64,000 nucleotides of DNA from an uncultured Bacteroidales bacterium (GTDB lineage: Bacteria; Bacteroidota; Bacteroidia; Bacteroidales; UBA932), in assembly GCA_946403855.1 (NCBI GenBank), contig CAMJBH010000003.1, positions 62,001 to 126,000 of the forward strand, read 5' to 3'. Positions 9,293-18,834 of this stretch are shown one piece after another. A program made the translations under genes and the position numbers. The stretch's first letter is position 1, and each line of letters opens with the position of its first letter. The notes beneath the pieces were generated by a model, which had not been told where the DNA came from, searched no databases, and was given only the letters and a program-made list of their open reading frames with translations.

Positions 9293-10765
9293 ATGAAAAC
9301 TGCTCAGATCTTTACTCTTATCTCAACAGCTTTCGCTGCTCTTACCCTTTGTGCGTGCACAGGGAGCACATCTGCCGTCTCCGTAACGGATGTTCCGTTC
9401 GAAATGCCGGAAGTCGTGTACCCTTCCATTCCTGAGCGGAGCGCCGACATCAGCGACTTCGGAGCGAAGGGCGACGGACAGACTCTCTGCACCGATGCCT
9501 TCGCCCAGGCCATCCGTCAGCTTTCGGACAAAGGCGGCGGCCGCGTCATAGTTCCGGCCGGCATCTGGCGCACCGGCCCCATCACCCTGGAAAGCAATAT
9601 CGAGCTCAACATACACAAGAATGCAGTCGTGGTATTCGATCCCGACCAGTCTCTCTACCCCATCATAGACACCAATTTCGAAGGGCTGGACGTACGCCGC
9701 TGCCTCTCCCCCATCAACGCCGACGGTGCACATGACATTGCAATCACTGGCGAGGGAGTCATAGACGGTAGCGGAGAGGCATGGAGGGAAGTCAAGCGCC
9801 GCAAGGTTTCCGACGACCAGTGGAAGCGAATAACGGCCCGCGGCGGGTTCATCCCCGAGGACGGCAAGGCTTGGTACCCCGACGAAGGCTATTACAAGGC
9901 CCGCCTCACCGCAGGTTCCCTCAATTTTCCCGACCCTTCGCTGGACGAACAGGAGATCAAGACCTTCCTGCGCCCGGTTATGGTCTCGCTCCGCAACTGC
10001 GAGAGAGTGCTCCTCCAAGGCTGCACATTCCAAAACTCCCCCTGCTGGAACATCCATCCCCTTTACTGCAAGAATCTTATAATCAAAAACATAAACGTCC
10101 GCAACCCCCACTATTCCGCAAACGGTGACGGCATAGACATCGACGCCTGCGAGAACGTCATCTTGAGCGATTCCACCTTCGATGTGGGAGACGACGCGAT
10201 CTGCATCAAATCAGGCAAGGACGAAGACGGCCGCCGTCATGGCAGAGCCTGCCGCAACCTGATAATCACCGGATGCACAGTGTATCACGGGCACGGCGGC
10301 TTCGTGGTCGGCAGCGAGATGTCCGGCGGCGTGGAAAACATCCTTGTGAGGGACTGCCGCTTCCTGGGCACCGACGTAGGCCTGCGCTTCAAGAGCACCC
10401 GCGGCCGCGGCGGACTGGTCCGCAACATCTGGTGCGAGCGCATCTACATGAAGGACATTGTGACCTACGGCGTGATATTCAATCTCTACTACGCAGGTGT
10501 GGCCGCAACAGAAATGTCCAACGGCGCCTTCCAGCCTTACATCCCTCCCGTGGACGAGACCACACCTGAATTCAAGGACTGCCATTTCAGCGAAATAGTG
10601 TGCTCCGGAGCCGGTCAGGCCATCTACATCAACGGCCTGCCGGAGATGCCGGTCAAGAACATCGACTTCAGCTCCTGCAGCTTCACGGCCGCGAAATCAG
10701 CCGAAGTTAACTACGCAGAAAACGTAACATTCTCGGACGTCACCGTAAACGGACAGACATTATGA
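9293..10765 (+). CDS. Glycoside hydrolase family 28 (polygalacturonase-like) lipoprotein
   Basis: DFGAKGDGQTLCTDAFAQAI, NGDGIDIDACENV, DVGDDAICIKSGKDEDGR, HGHGGFVVGSEMSGG; lipobox LTLCAC. Confidence 0.93.
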   Translation: MKTAQIFTLISTAFAALTLCACTGSTSAVSVTDVPFEMPEVVYPSIPERSADISDFGAKGDGQTLCTDAFAQAIRQLSDKGGGRVIVPAGIWRTGPITLESNIELNIHKNAVVVFDPDQSLYPIIDTNFEGLDVRRCLSPINADGAHDIAITGEGVIDGSGEAWREVKRRKVSDDQWKRITARGGFIPEDGKAWYPDEGYYKARLTAGSLNFPDPSLDEQEIKTFLRPVMVSLRNCERVLLQGCTFQNSPCWNIHPLYCKNLIIKNINVRNPHYSANGDGIDIDACENVILSDSTFDVGDDAICIKSGKDEDGRRHGRACRNLIITGCTVYHGHGGFVVGSEMSGGVENILVRDCRFLGTDVGLRFKSTRGRGGLVRNIWCERIYMKDIVTYGVIFNLYYAGVAATEMSNGAFQPYIPPVDETTPEFKDCHFSEIVCSGAGQAIYINGLPEMPVKNIDFSSCSFTAAKSAEVNYAENVTFSDVTVNGQTL

Positions 10766-12441
10766 AACGAATTTCCCCCATCTTCATAGCCCTGGCGTGG
10801 CTGTTCTTCAGTTCATTCACCATCCATCTCATGGGCGACAGCACCATGGCGGAGAAGAACCTGTCCAAAGGCAATCCCGAACGCGGCTGGGGCATGATGT
10901 TCCAGAATTTCCTCGACGACGGGGTCAAAGTCATCAACTACGCCCAGAACGGCCGCAGCACCAAGAGCTTCATTGACAAGGGCCTCTGGGAAAAAGTTTA
11001 CAACGCAGTAGCGCCGGGCGACTATGTCTTCATAGAATTCGGCCACAACGACTCGAAAAAGTCCGACCCCGAGCGCTACGCCGCCCCCTGGGGTGCCTAC
11101 CAGGACAACCTGAGGCTATTTATCGACGGCGTGCGCGAAAAGGGTGGCACCCCGGTGCTGCTCACTCCGGTGGCCCGCCGCTGGTTCAAGGAAGGAAAGC
11201 TCGACCGTGAATGCCACGGAGACTACCCTGCCGCAATGAAGCAGGTGGCTGAGCAGAAGGGAGTTACGCTTCTCGACGTCACCACTTCGACCCTCGATTG
11301 GATTGAAGCCCTCGGAGACGAAGCCTCCCGTCCGTTCTTCATGCATCTGGCCCCCGGCAAATACGCTTATGCACCGGACGGCAAGACCGACAACACCCAC
11401 ACCGTGGCAAGCGGAGCCCGTGAAGTCACCAAAATCGTCTGCTCGCTGATAGAAAAGCAGATTCCCGAAATCGCCGCCCACCTTACCTCATACGACATAG
11501 TCGTCTCTGCCGACGGCCACGGCGATTACATGACGGTGCAGGAAGCCATCAACGCCTGCCCGGACTACAGCCACAGCGAGATAACCACCATCCTTATACG
11601 CAAAGGCGTTTACAACGAAGAAGTCATTATCCCCCACTCGAAATTCCGCCTCCACATCAAGGGAGAAGACGCCCAGAACACCATCATTAGCTACGGCAAG
11701 TACGCAAAACAGAACTGGCCTGGCCGCGATTTTGCCATCGGCACCTCGGGCAGCGCCAGCGTGTATATACATTCGAGCTACGTCACCTTCGAGAACCTGA
11801 GCTTCGAGAATACCGCCGGAGAGGGCAAGGAGATCGCCCAGGCCGTGGCCGTGTTCACCGACGGCGACTTCCTGTTCTTCAAGGGCTGCCGTTTCATCGG
11901 CAACCAGGACACCCTCTACACCTACGGACGTTTCGGCAAAGACGGAGGAATCAAACGCAACTACTTCTTGGACTGCTACATAGAGGGTACCACCGATTTC
12001 ATCTTCGGTCCTAGCATAGCCTATTTCGAGAATTGCCATATCCACTCCAAGAAAAACAGTTATGTAACCGCAGCATCAACCCTCAAGGGACAGAAATACG
12101 GTTACGTGTTCAAAAACTGCAAACTCACCGCCGCCCCCGGCATAGACAAAGTTTACCTGGGACGTCCCTGGGGCGCCTACGCCAAGACAGTTTTCATCGA
12201 ATGCGAACTAGGGCCTCACATTGTTGCGGAAGGTTGGCATGACTGGGAAAAAGAGGGCAAGCCTAACACCAAGAAGAATTCCTACTATGCCGAATATGGC
12301 AATTTCGGTCCCGGAGCCGCCGGGCCGAGAGTCAAATGGTCCCATAAACTCAGCAAACGCAAGCTTGCAGATTACAGTTTTGAAAAAGTAATGTTCCAGG
12401 AAGAAGACGGAATAATCTGGAACCCGTACGACAACCGATGA
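10762..12441 (+). CDS. Bifunctional pectin esterase: N-terminal SGNH rhamnogalacturonan acetylesterase (CE12-like) plus C-terminal pectin methylesterase (CE8)
   Basis: GDSTMAEKN...GWG and EFGHND (SGNH); CE8 motifs IGNQDTLYTYGRF, DFIFGPSIAYFENC, YLGRPWGAYAKTVF. Confidence 0.9.
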   Translation: MKRISPIFIALAWLFFSSFTIHLMGDSTMAEKNLSKGNPERGWGMMFQNFLDDGVKVINYAQNGRSTKSFIDKGLWEKVYNAVAPGDYVFIEFGHNDSKKSDPERYAAPWGAYQDNLRLFIDGVREKGGTPVLLTPVARRWFKEGKLDRECHGDYPAAMKQVAEQKGVTLLDVTTSTLDWIEALGDEASRPFFMHLAPGKYAYAPDGKTDNTHTVASGAREVTKIVCSLIEKQIPEIAAHLTSYDIVVSADGHGDYMTVQEAINACPDYSHSEITTILIRKGVYNEEVIIPHSKFRLHIKGEDAQNTIISYGKYAKQNWPGRDFAIGTSGSASVYIHSSYVTFENLSFENTAGEGKEIAQAVAVFTDGDFLFFKGCRFIGNQDTLYTYGRFGKDGGIKRNYFLDCYIEGTTDFIFGPSIAYFENCHIHSKKNSYVTAASTLKGQKYGYVFKNCKLTAAPGIDKVYLGRPWGAYAKTVFIECELGPHIVAEGWHDWEKEGKPNTKKNSYYAEYGNFGPGAAGPRVKWSHKLSKRKLADYSFEKVMFQEEDGIIWNPYDNR

Positions 12442-13631
12442 AAAGAATACTTATACTCATGGCTCTTGCCTTGACCGCATGCACGGCCAAGGCTCCGCTG
12501 TATTATGATGTCGCCCGCTCAGAAATGGAAAGGAATCCCAAGGCTTCCTATATCGACGGGCAGGAGGGCAAGCTGAAGTGGAACTACACGACAGGTCTGG
12601 AACTCAAGAGCATTCTGGACGTCTATTGCCTTACCGGCAAGAAAGACAAGGCGCTGCTCGAATATGTAGATTCCTGGTACGATGCAATCATCAGCCCCAA
12701 CGGGGAGATTGGTGGCAAGTACAAACTGTCAAATTACTCCCTGGACCATATCTGCCCCGGCAACACCTTGTTCACGCTCTACGACCTTACGCGCAAAGAC
12801 AAATACCGTCTTGCCATGGACTATGTGTACCGCCAGCTGCTGGAGCAGCCTCGCAACGACGAAGGCGGTTTCTGGCACAAGCAGATTTATCCGGGACAAA
12901 TGTGGCTGGACGGCTTATATATGGCTCAGCCGTTCTATGCCATGTACACCTCCCGCTATTCGCCTCCCTTCCTGAAGGCCAATAACTTCGAGGATATCAT
13001 CAGTCAGTTCGACCTGGCTTTCTCCCACTGCCTGGACACTCAGACAGGGCTTTTGCGCCATGCCTGGGACTCTTCCCTTGCATCAAACTGGTGCGATCCG
13101 GCTAACGGACAGTCCGCCCATGCCTGGGGCCGCGCCTTGGGATGGTACTGCATGGCCCTTGTGGACGTCATCGAGATACTCGACAAGAACGAAGACTTTA
13201 TCTCACCGACCAACGTAGGACGGCTCAAGATACAGCTCAAGTTCATCCTCAACTCCCTCAAGAAGTACTCAGACCCTGCTACTGGCATGTGGTATCAGGT
13301 GCTCGACCGTCCCGGGCAGGAGGGAAACTACCTTGAAGCGTCCTGCAGCGCCATGTTCAGCAACGCCATCTCCAAAGCATACAACCTCCACATAATAGAC
13401 GACATCGCCTACGCGCGTAAAAGTTATGAAGGGCTCATTAAGACATTCGTAAGCAAAGATTCAAAAGGGCTTACGGACTTCGGGCCTTGCTGCGAGGTCG
13501 CCGGTCTGGGCGGCAAACAGAACCGCAGCGGAGACTATGAATATTACATACACGAGCGCGTGCGCGCGAACGACCCCAAAGGCATAGGTCCGCTTATCTG
13601 GGCTGCAATTGAATACGAGAAGATAAAATGA
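12438..13631 (+). CDS. GH105 unsaturated rhamnogalacturonyl hydrolase (YteR-like)
   Basis: Length and motifs GGFWHKQIYPGQMWLDGLYMAQPFYA, AHAWGRALGWYCMALVDV. Confidence 0.9.
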   Translation: MKRILILMALALTACTAKAPLYYDVARSEMERNPKASYIDGQEGKLKWNYTTGLELKSILDVYCLTGKKDKALLEYVDSWYDAIISPNGEIGGKYKLSNYSLDHICPGNTLFTLYDLTRKDKYRLAMDYVYRQLLEQPRNDEGGFWHKQIYPGQMWLDGLYMAQPFYAMYTSRYSPPFLKANNFEDIISQFDLAFSHCLDTQTGLLRHAWDSSLASNWCDPANGQSAHAWGRALGWYCMALVDVIEILDKNEDFISPTNVGRLKIQLKFILNSLKKYSDPATGMWYQVLDRPGQEGNYLEASCSAMFSNAISKAYNLHIIDDIAYARKSYEGLIKTFVSKDSKGLTDFGPCCEVAGLGGKQNRSGDYEYYIHERVRANDPKGIGPLIWAAIEYEKIK

Positions 13632-15523
13632 TACGTAACCGAATTATAACTGCGGCAGCGATGGCTCTATGCCTTGCCGCATGCGGACAAAAGACTCCTG
13701 CTGAAGAGTCTTCCGCACCTGCGGTGCCCACCGGAGTAAGCCTCCACAGCGCCACCGAGACTTCGCTTACTTTCAAATGGAACCAGGCAGAAGGTGCCGA
13801 TTCCTACGAATGGCGTCTGCTCAAAGGGGCCCAGAGCGTTGCAGAAGGCACGCAGACCAAGAGGAACGCCAACATAGCAGACCTCACTCCTGCTACCACA
13901 TACAGCTTCTCCGTACGGTCTCTGTCGGGATCCGCTGCATCTGAATGGTCTGCAAGTTTAGAGGCATCGACCAAAGACAACAGCGCCGGCCAGGACGACC
14001 CCGGCAATATAGATCCTGACCCCGAAGCCAGCATCAAATACACCGACTTCATGATTCCGGAAGCAGAAGAAGCTGACGGTGCAGCCCGGGCCTTCCCCGG
14101 AGCCGAGGGCTGCGGCATGTTCACCACCGGCGGACGCGGCGGCAAAGTTATACATGTCACCAGCCTTGCCGACAGCGGCGCAGGCACCCTCAGGGCCGCT
14201 CTCAGCGAAAGCGGGAACCGCACCATAGTCTTCGACGTGGCCGGCCGCATCGAGCTCAAGTCCAATCTGGTCATCAAACGCGGCGACGTGACAATAGCCG
14301 GGCAGACAGCCCCTGGCGACGGTATCTGCATCAGCGGATGGTCAACGCAGGTTTCCGCTGACAACCTGATTATCCGTTTCGTCCGTTTCCGCATGGGAGA
14401 CGAAGGCGCAAAGGCATATAAGGCCACGATGTCGGAAGAACAGTGGGCCGCTCTGTCGTCAATACCCATGGAAGACTGCATCTGGGGGCGCGATCAGAAA
14501 AACATCATCCTTGACCATTGCTCTATGAGCTGGTGCATAGATGAATGCTCTTCATTCTACGACAACGACAACTTCACCATGCAGTACTGCATCATCGCAG
14601 AAAGCATGAACAAATCTTTCCATCCCAAAGGTGCACACGGCTACGGCGGCATCTGGGGGGGCCACGGAGCCACTTTCTCCCACAACCTGATTGCACACCA
14701 TACAGCGCGTACGCCGCGCCTGTGCGGAAGCCGCTACACCGGAAAACCCGAGAACGAAAAGGCCGAAATCGTGAACAACGTGTTCTATAACTGGGGTCCG
14801 ACCAACGGCGGTTATGCCGGCGAGGGCGGCTCTTTCAATTTCGTCAACAATTACTACAAACCGGGTCCGTCCACTGCCACCAAGAGCAACCTGGTGAACC
14901 GTATATTCTCGCCGAATGCCGACGACGGTTCAAACAAGAACGCCAAAGGCATATGGGGCAGTTTCTACCTCAGCGGGAATTACTTCGACAGCGACTGTCC
15001 GTCACTCAGCGCCAAGCAGAAGGAGCTTTGCGCAAGTGTGAACTCCAACAACAACACCGGCCTTCAGCCCAACGGAACCCCCTCCGGATCCATCATATCT
15101 TCCACGCGCTTCGACATCTCCGTCAGCGGCAGCAGCATCCATGAGCTGAGCGCTGCAGATGCATACGAAACCGTGCTCGCCAGCGCAGGAGCAAGCCTGA
15201 GCCGCGACGCCGTTGACGCCCGCATCGTGAACGAAGTCAAGAGCGGAACCGCACCCAACGGCACCCGCGGCATCATCGACTCCCAGACGCAGGCAGGCGG
15301 ATGGCCTTCATACAAAGCTACCGAGGAGCAGATTTCCCTCGCATCGAAGGATTCTGACGGCGACGGTATGCCCGACTGGTTCGAGGAAGCTGCCGGCCTG
15401 GCCAAAAGCAATCCTGCCGACGGAGCTGCTTACGGCCTCGATCCTAAGAAACGCTACACAAACCTGGAAATGTACCTGCATTACCTGGTCCGCGACATCG
15501 TTGCTGCACAATATTCGAAATAA
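13628..15523 (+). CDS. Pectate lyase-like (PL1-type) lipoprotein with N-terminal fibronectin III domain
   Basis: Lipobox LAACGQK; FnIII VPTGVSLHSATETSLTFKWNQ; FPGAEGCGMFTTGGRGGKVIHVTSLADSGAGTLRAAL; parallel beta-helix pattern. Confidence 0.85.
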   Translation: MIRNRIITAAAMALCLAACGQKTPAEESSAPAVPTGVSLHSATETSLTFKWNQAEGADSYEWRLLKGAQSVAEGTQTKRNANIADLTPATTYSFSVRSLSGSAASEWSASLEASTKDNSAGQDDPGNIDPDPEASIKYTDFMIPEAEEADGAARAFPGAEGCGMFTTGGRGGKVIHVTSLADSGAGTLRAALSESGNRTIVFDVAGRIELKSNLVIKRGDVTIAGQTAPGDGICISGWSTQVSADNLIIRFVRFRMGDEGAKAYKATMSEEQWAALSSIPMEDCIWGRDQKNIILDHCSMSWCIDECSSFYDNDNFTMQYCIIAESMNKSFHPKGAHGYGGIWGGHGATFSHNLIAHHTARTPRLCGSRYTGKPENEKAEIVNNVFYNWGPTNGGYAGEGGSFNFVNNYYKPGPSTATKSNLVNRIFSPNADDGSNKNAKGIWGSFYLSGNYFDSDCPSLSAKQKELCASVNSNNNTGLQPNGTPSGSIISSTRFDISVSGSSIHELSAADAYETVLASAGASLSRDAVDARIVNEVKSGTAPNGTRGIIDSQTQAGGWPSYKATEEQISLASKDSDGDGMPDWFEEAAGLAKSNPADGAAYGLDPKKRYTNLEMYLHYLVRDIVAAQYSK

Positions 15524-15564
15524 TCAATACTACCAACTATATTAATTATTAACATCAAAAATCC

Positions 15565-18500
15565 ATGAAAAATCCAGCAAAGAAACTTATTTTTACTCTG
15601 CTTGGAATGGCCATGGCTGTCTCGCTTTCAGCACAGAACACCATCACAGGTATCGTGACTGACGAGAGCGGCGAGCCCCTCATCGGGGCCGGCGTCGTGA
15701 TCGAGGGGACAACCAACGGCACCATCACCGGAATGGACGGCGATTACATGATCGTCGTTCCCGAAGGTGCCGCCAATCTGGTCTTTTCATTCATCGGACT
15801 CACCGAGCAGGTGGTCCCCATCGATGGACGCACCAAGATTGATGTAGTCCTGGCAGCCAACAACACCGTCCTCGACGAAGTTGTTGTGGTGGGTTATGCC
15901 ACTGTGAAGCGCCGCGACCTCCTCGGCTCCGTCTCTTCCGTCAGTTCCGACAAGCTCACCGAGCAACCCGTTACTTCTGTCAGCCAGGCGCTTGCAGGAA
16001 AGATGGCCGGCGTGTCCGTAACCACCACCGAAGGTGATCCCGACGCCGACATCAAGATCCGCGTCCGCGGCGGCGGTTCCATCACCCAGGACAGTTCACC
16101 TCTGTACATCGTGGACGGCTTCCCCGCCGAATCTATCAATGACATCGCAGCTTCGGAAATCGCATCCATCGACGTGCTCAAGGATGCATTCTCGACCGCA
16201 ATCTACGGTAGCCGAGGGGCCAACGGTGTCGTGATCGTCACCACCAAGAGCGCCGACAAGGGCGAGAAGGTTTCGGTAAAATTCAACGCCTACTACGGAC
16301 TTAAGACCATGGCCAACAGACAGGCCATCCAGCCTATGGACGTCGAGAACTTCGTCAAGTTCCAATACGAAAAGGCCCTGGTTCTCAACCGCGTAAGCAA
16401 CGATTATATGCCCTACTACGGACTGTTCTCCGAAATGGATCAGTACAAAGGCATGGCCAGCAACGACTGGATCGACGCAGTGTTCGGAAACACCGGATCA
16501 TCCTTCTCCGCCGACTTCTCCGTATCCGGCAGCAATGAGGGCGTAAACTGGACTCTGGGCTATGCACACATGGGCGACAACGCCATCATGTACGGCTCCA
16601 ACTACGTCAGGGACAACCTCAACCTCAAGACCAATTTCAAGACCTCCAAGACCACCAGCATCGACGCCAGCATTCGTTATGCCCGCGTGAATGTTCGTGG
16701 CGCCGGAGCCAACAGTCTCAACGACAAGGGCTCCACTTCCGGCAACGGACGTCTCAAGCACGCCGTGCAGTTCGCACCCATCCCGGTCAACACCATGAGC
16801 CTTGAAGACGAGGAAGCCGAACTTTACGGAGACAATGTCCAGCCTCTCCGCAGTGTTGCCGACAACGACAGCAAGCGTCTTCGTACCGTGCTGAACGCCA
16901 ATGCAGCTTTCAACTGGAAGATTATCGACAACCTCCGCCTCAAGATCGAGGGCGGCATGGAAGACTGGCGTCAGAGCGACGACCGCTTCTACGGCCTGTC
17001 CACCAAGCTCAGCGCCCAGGACAGCAAGGTTCCCGGAACTCCCTCCAGCAACCACAAAGAGGCCTTCCGCACCAAGTACCGCAATACCAACACTTTGAAT
17101 TTCGACTTCAAAGACATCTTCAAGAACGATGACCACCAGCTCACCGCCCTCCTCGGCGAAGAGCTCACCATCACCAACTCCAACACCATCGACATGCTGG
17201 TGGACGGTTTCCCTACGTTCTTTGATTCTCAGCTGGCATGGTACTTCATGTCTTCCGCCAAAGGCAACCTCAGCGGCGACGTTGTGGCCAATAACACCGA
17301 GGTAAGCAACAAATTCGCAGCCCACGACGCCCTGCTTTCTTTCTTCGGACGCGTGAACTACGATTACAAGCACAAATATTCCATTGGCGCCACCCTGCGT
17401 GCTGACGGTTCCTCGAAGTTCAGCAATCCTTGGGGATTTTTCCCTTCCGCCGCTGCCTCCTGGACCATTTCCAACGAGCCCTGGATGGACGGAAGCCGTG
17501 GCTGGCTCGACCAGCTCAAGCTCCGCTACAGCTTCGGTACCGCCGGTAACAACAACATCCCTTCGGGACAGCTGCTCAGGGAATATGAATCCCACGCCAG
17601 TTCTTACATCAGCCCCGGCGGATCCTACATGTCAACAAAGATCACCGACGGCAAACTCGTGATGAACAACCCCGACCTCAAGTGGGAGACCACATACACC
17701 CACAATATCGGTCTGGATTTCAGCTTCTGGCAGTCCAAGCTCAACGGTAGCCTGGAAGTTTACCAGAACGACACCAAGGACCTTCTCATTAACTTCCCCA
17801 TCTCGGGTGCAGGTTACCAGAGGCAGTACCGCAATGCCGGTTCCACCCGCAACCGCGGTATTGAGCTCACTCTCAACGCTCCCATCATTGCCAAGAAGGA
17901 CTTCTCCCTCAACCTGAGCGGCAACATTGCCTACAATGTCAATTCCGTAACCGACCTGGGCGGACTGGATGAGATTTCTTCCGACTCCGGCTGGGCTTCT
18001 TCCGAAATCAGCGGCGACTACCTGGTAAAGAAAGGTGAGCCCCTCGGAAACATGTACGGCTACGTCAGCGACGGCTTCTATACCGTTGACGACTTCGAGG
18101 GTTACATCGGAGGCAAATGGGTTCTCAAGGACGGCGTAGCCAACGACAAAGATATCATAGGTGAAAGGTATGTCATGCCCGGCGCCCTCAAACTCAAGAA
18201 CGTGGACGGCTCAGAGGACAACCTGATCACCGCAGGCGATATCACCAAGATCGGCAACGCCCTGCCCGACTTCACCGGAGGCTTCTCGCTGAACGGTTAC
18301 TTCAAGGGCTTCGATTTCAGTGCCAACTTCAATTTCATGCTCGGCAACCAGGTGTACAACGCCAACAAGATCGAGTTCACATCTTCCCGCAAGGACAGCT
18401 ACATCAACCGCAACCTCATCAACATGATGAACGTTGACAATCGCTGGACCGTGGTTGACTGGAACACCGGCGAACTTATCACCGACGCCGAGACGCTTCG

Positions 18501-18822
18501 TTCCCTCAATGCCGGCAAGACCATGTGGAGCCCCCTCACCAACAAGGCCGTCTTCACCGACTGGGCAGTGGAAGATGCTTCTTTCCTCCGCCTTCAGAGC
18601 GCCACGATCGGCTACACTCTTCCCGAGACTCTCACCCAGAAGGTCCGTCTCAAGAAGGCCCGCATCTACCTAACAGGCACCAACCTGTTCTGTCTCACGA
18701 AATACTCAGGGTACGACCCCGAAGTTGACACCCGCCGCACCACTCCCCTTACTCCTGGCGTGGACTATTCCGCTTATCCCAAGAGCATCGGCTTCGTGGC
18801 AGGTCTGAATCTCACATTTTAA
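15565..18822 (+). CDS. susC: SusC-family TonB-dependent outer membrane receptor
   Basis: 1085 aa; carboxypeptidase-like ITGIVTDESGEPLIGAGVVIEG, DEVVVVGYATVKRRDLLGSVSSV plug, terminal F. Confidence 0.96.
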   Translation: MKNPAKKLIFTLLGMAMAVSLSAQNTITGIVTDESGEPLIGAGVVIEGTTNGTITGMDGDYMIVVPEGAANLVFSFIGLTEQVVPIDGRTKIDVVLAANNTVLDEVVVVGYATVKRRDLLGSVSSVSSDKLTEQPVTSVSQALAGKMAGVSVTTTEGDPDADIKIRVRGGGSITQDSSPLYIVDGFPAESINDIAASEIASIDVLKDAFSTAIYGSRGANGVVIVTTKSADKGEKVSVKFNAYYGLKTMANRQAIQPMDVENFVKFQYEKALVLNRVSNDYMPYYGLFSEMDQYKGMASNDWIDAVFGNTGSSFSADFSVSGSNEGVNWTLGYAHMGDNAIMYGSNYVRDNLNLKTNFKTSKTTSIDASIRYARVNVRGAGANSLNDKGSTSGNGRLKHAVQFAPIPVNTMSLEDEEAELYGDNVQPLRSVADNDSKRLRTVLNANAAFNWKIIDNLRLKIEGGMEDWRQSDDRFYGLSTKLSAQDSKVPGTPSSNHKEAFRTKYRNTNTLNFDFKDIFKNDDHQLTALLGEELTITNSNTIDMLVDGFPTFFDSQLAWYFMSSAKGNLSGDVVANNTEVSNKFAAHDALLSFFGRVNYDYKHKYSIGATLRADGSSKFSNPWGFFPSAAASWTISNEPWMDGSRGWLDQLKLRYSFGTAGNNNIPSGQLLREYESHASSYISPGGSYMSTKITDGKLVMNNPDLKWETTYTHNIGLDFSFWQSKLNGSLEVYQNDTKDLLINFPISGAGYQRQYRNAGSTRNRGIELTLNAPIIAKKDFSLNLSGNIAYNVNSVTDLGGLDEISSDSGWASSEISGDYLVKKGEPLGNMYGYVSDGFYTVDDFEGYIGGKWVLKDGVANDKDIIGERYVMPGALKLKNVDGSEDNLITAGDITKIGNALPDFTGGFSLNGYFKGFDFSANFNFMLGNQVYNANKIEFTSSRKDSYINRNLINMMNVDNRWTVVDWNTGELITDAETLRSLNAGKTMWSPLTNKAVFTDWAVEDASFLRLQSATIGYTLPETLTQKVRLKKARIYLTGTNLFCLTKYSGYDPEVDTRRTTPLTPGVDYSAYPKSIGFVAGLNLTF

Positions 18823-18834
18823 TTGCCTGTGAAG

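Noticed and set aside
16498-17595. Long antisense ORFs (for example 16498-17595, 19597-20883, 21254-22294, 23932-25011, 30159-31265, 32093-33037, 46406-47659)
   Set aside because: Shadow ORFs opposite clearly identified genes; compositions (Ala/Gly/Val/His-rich, no recognisable motifs) fit GC-rich codon bias, not real proteins.
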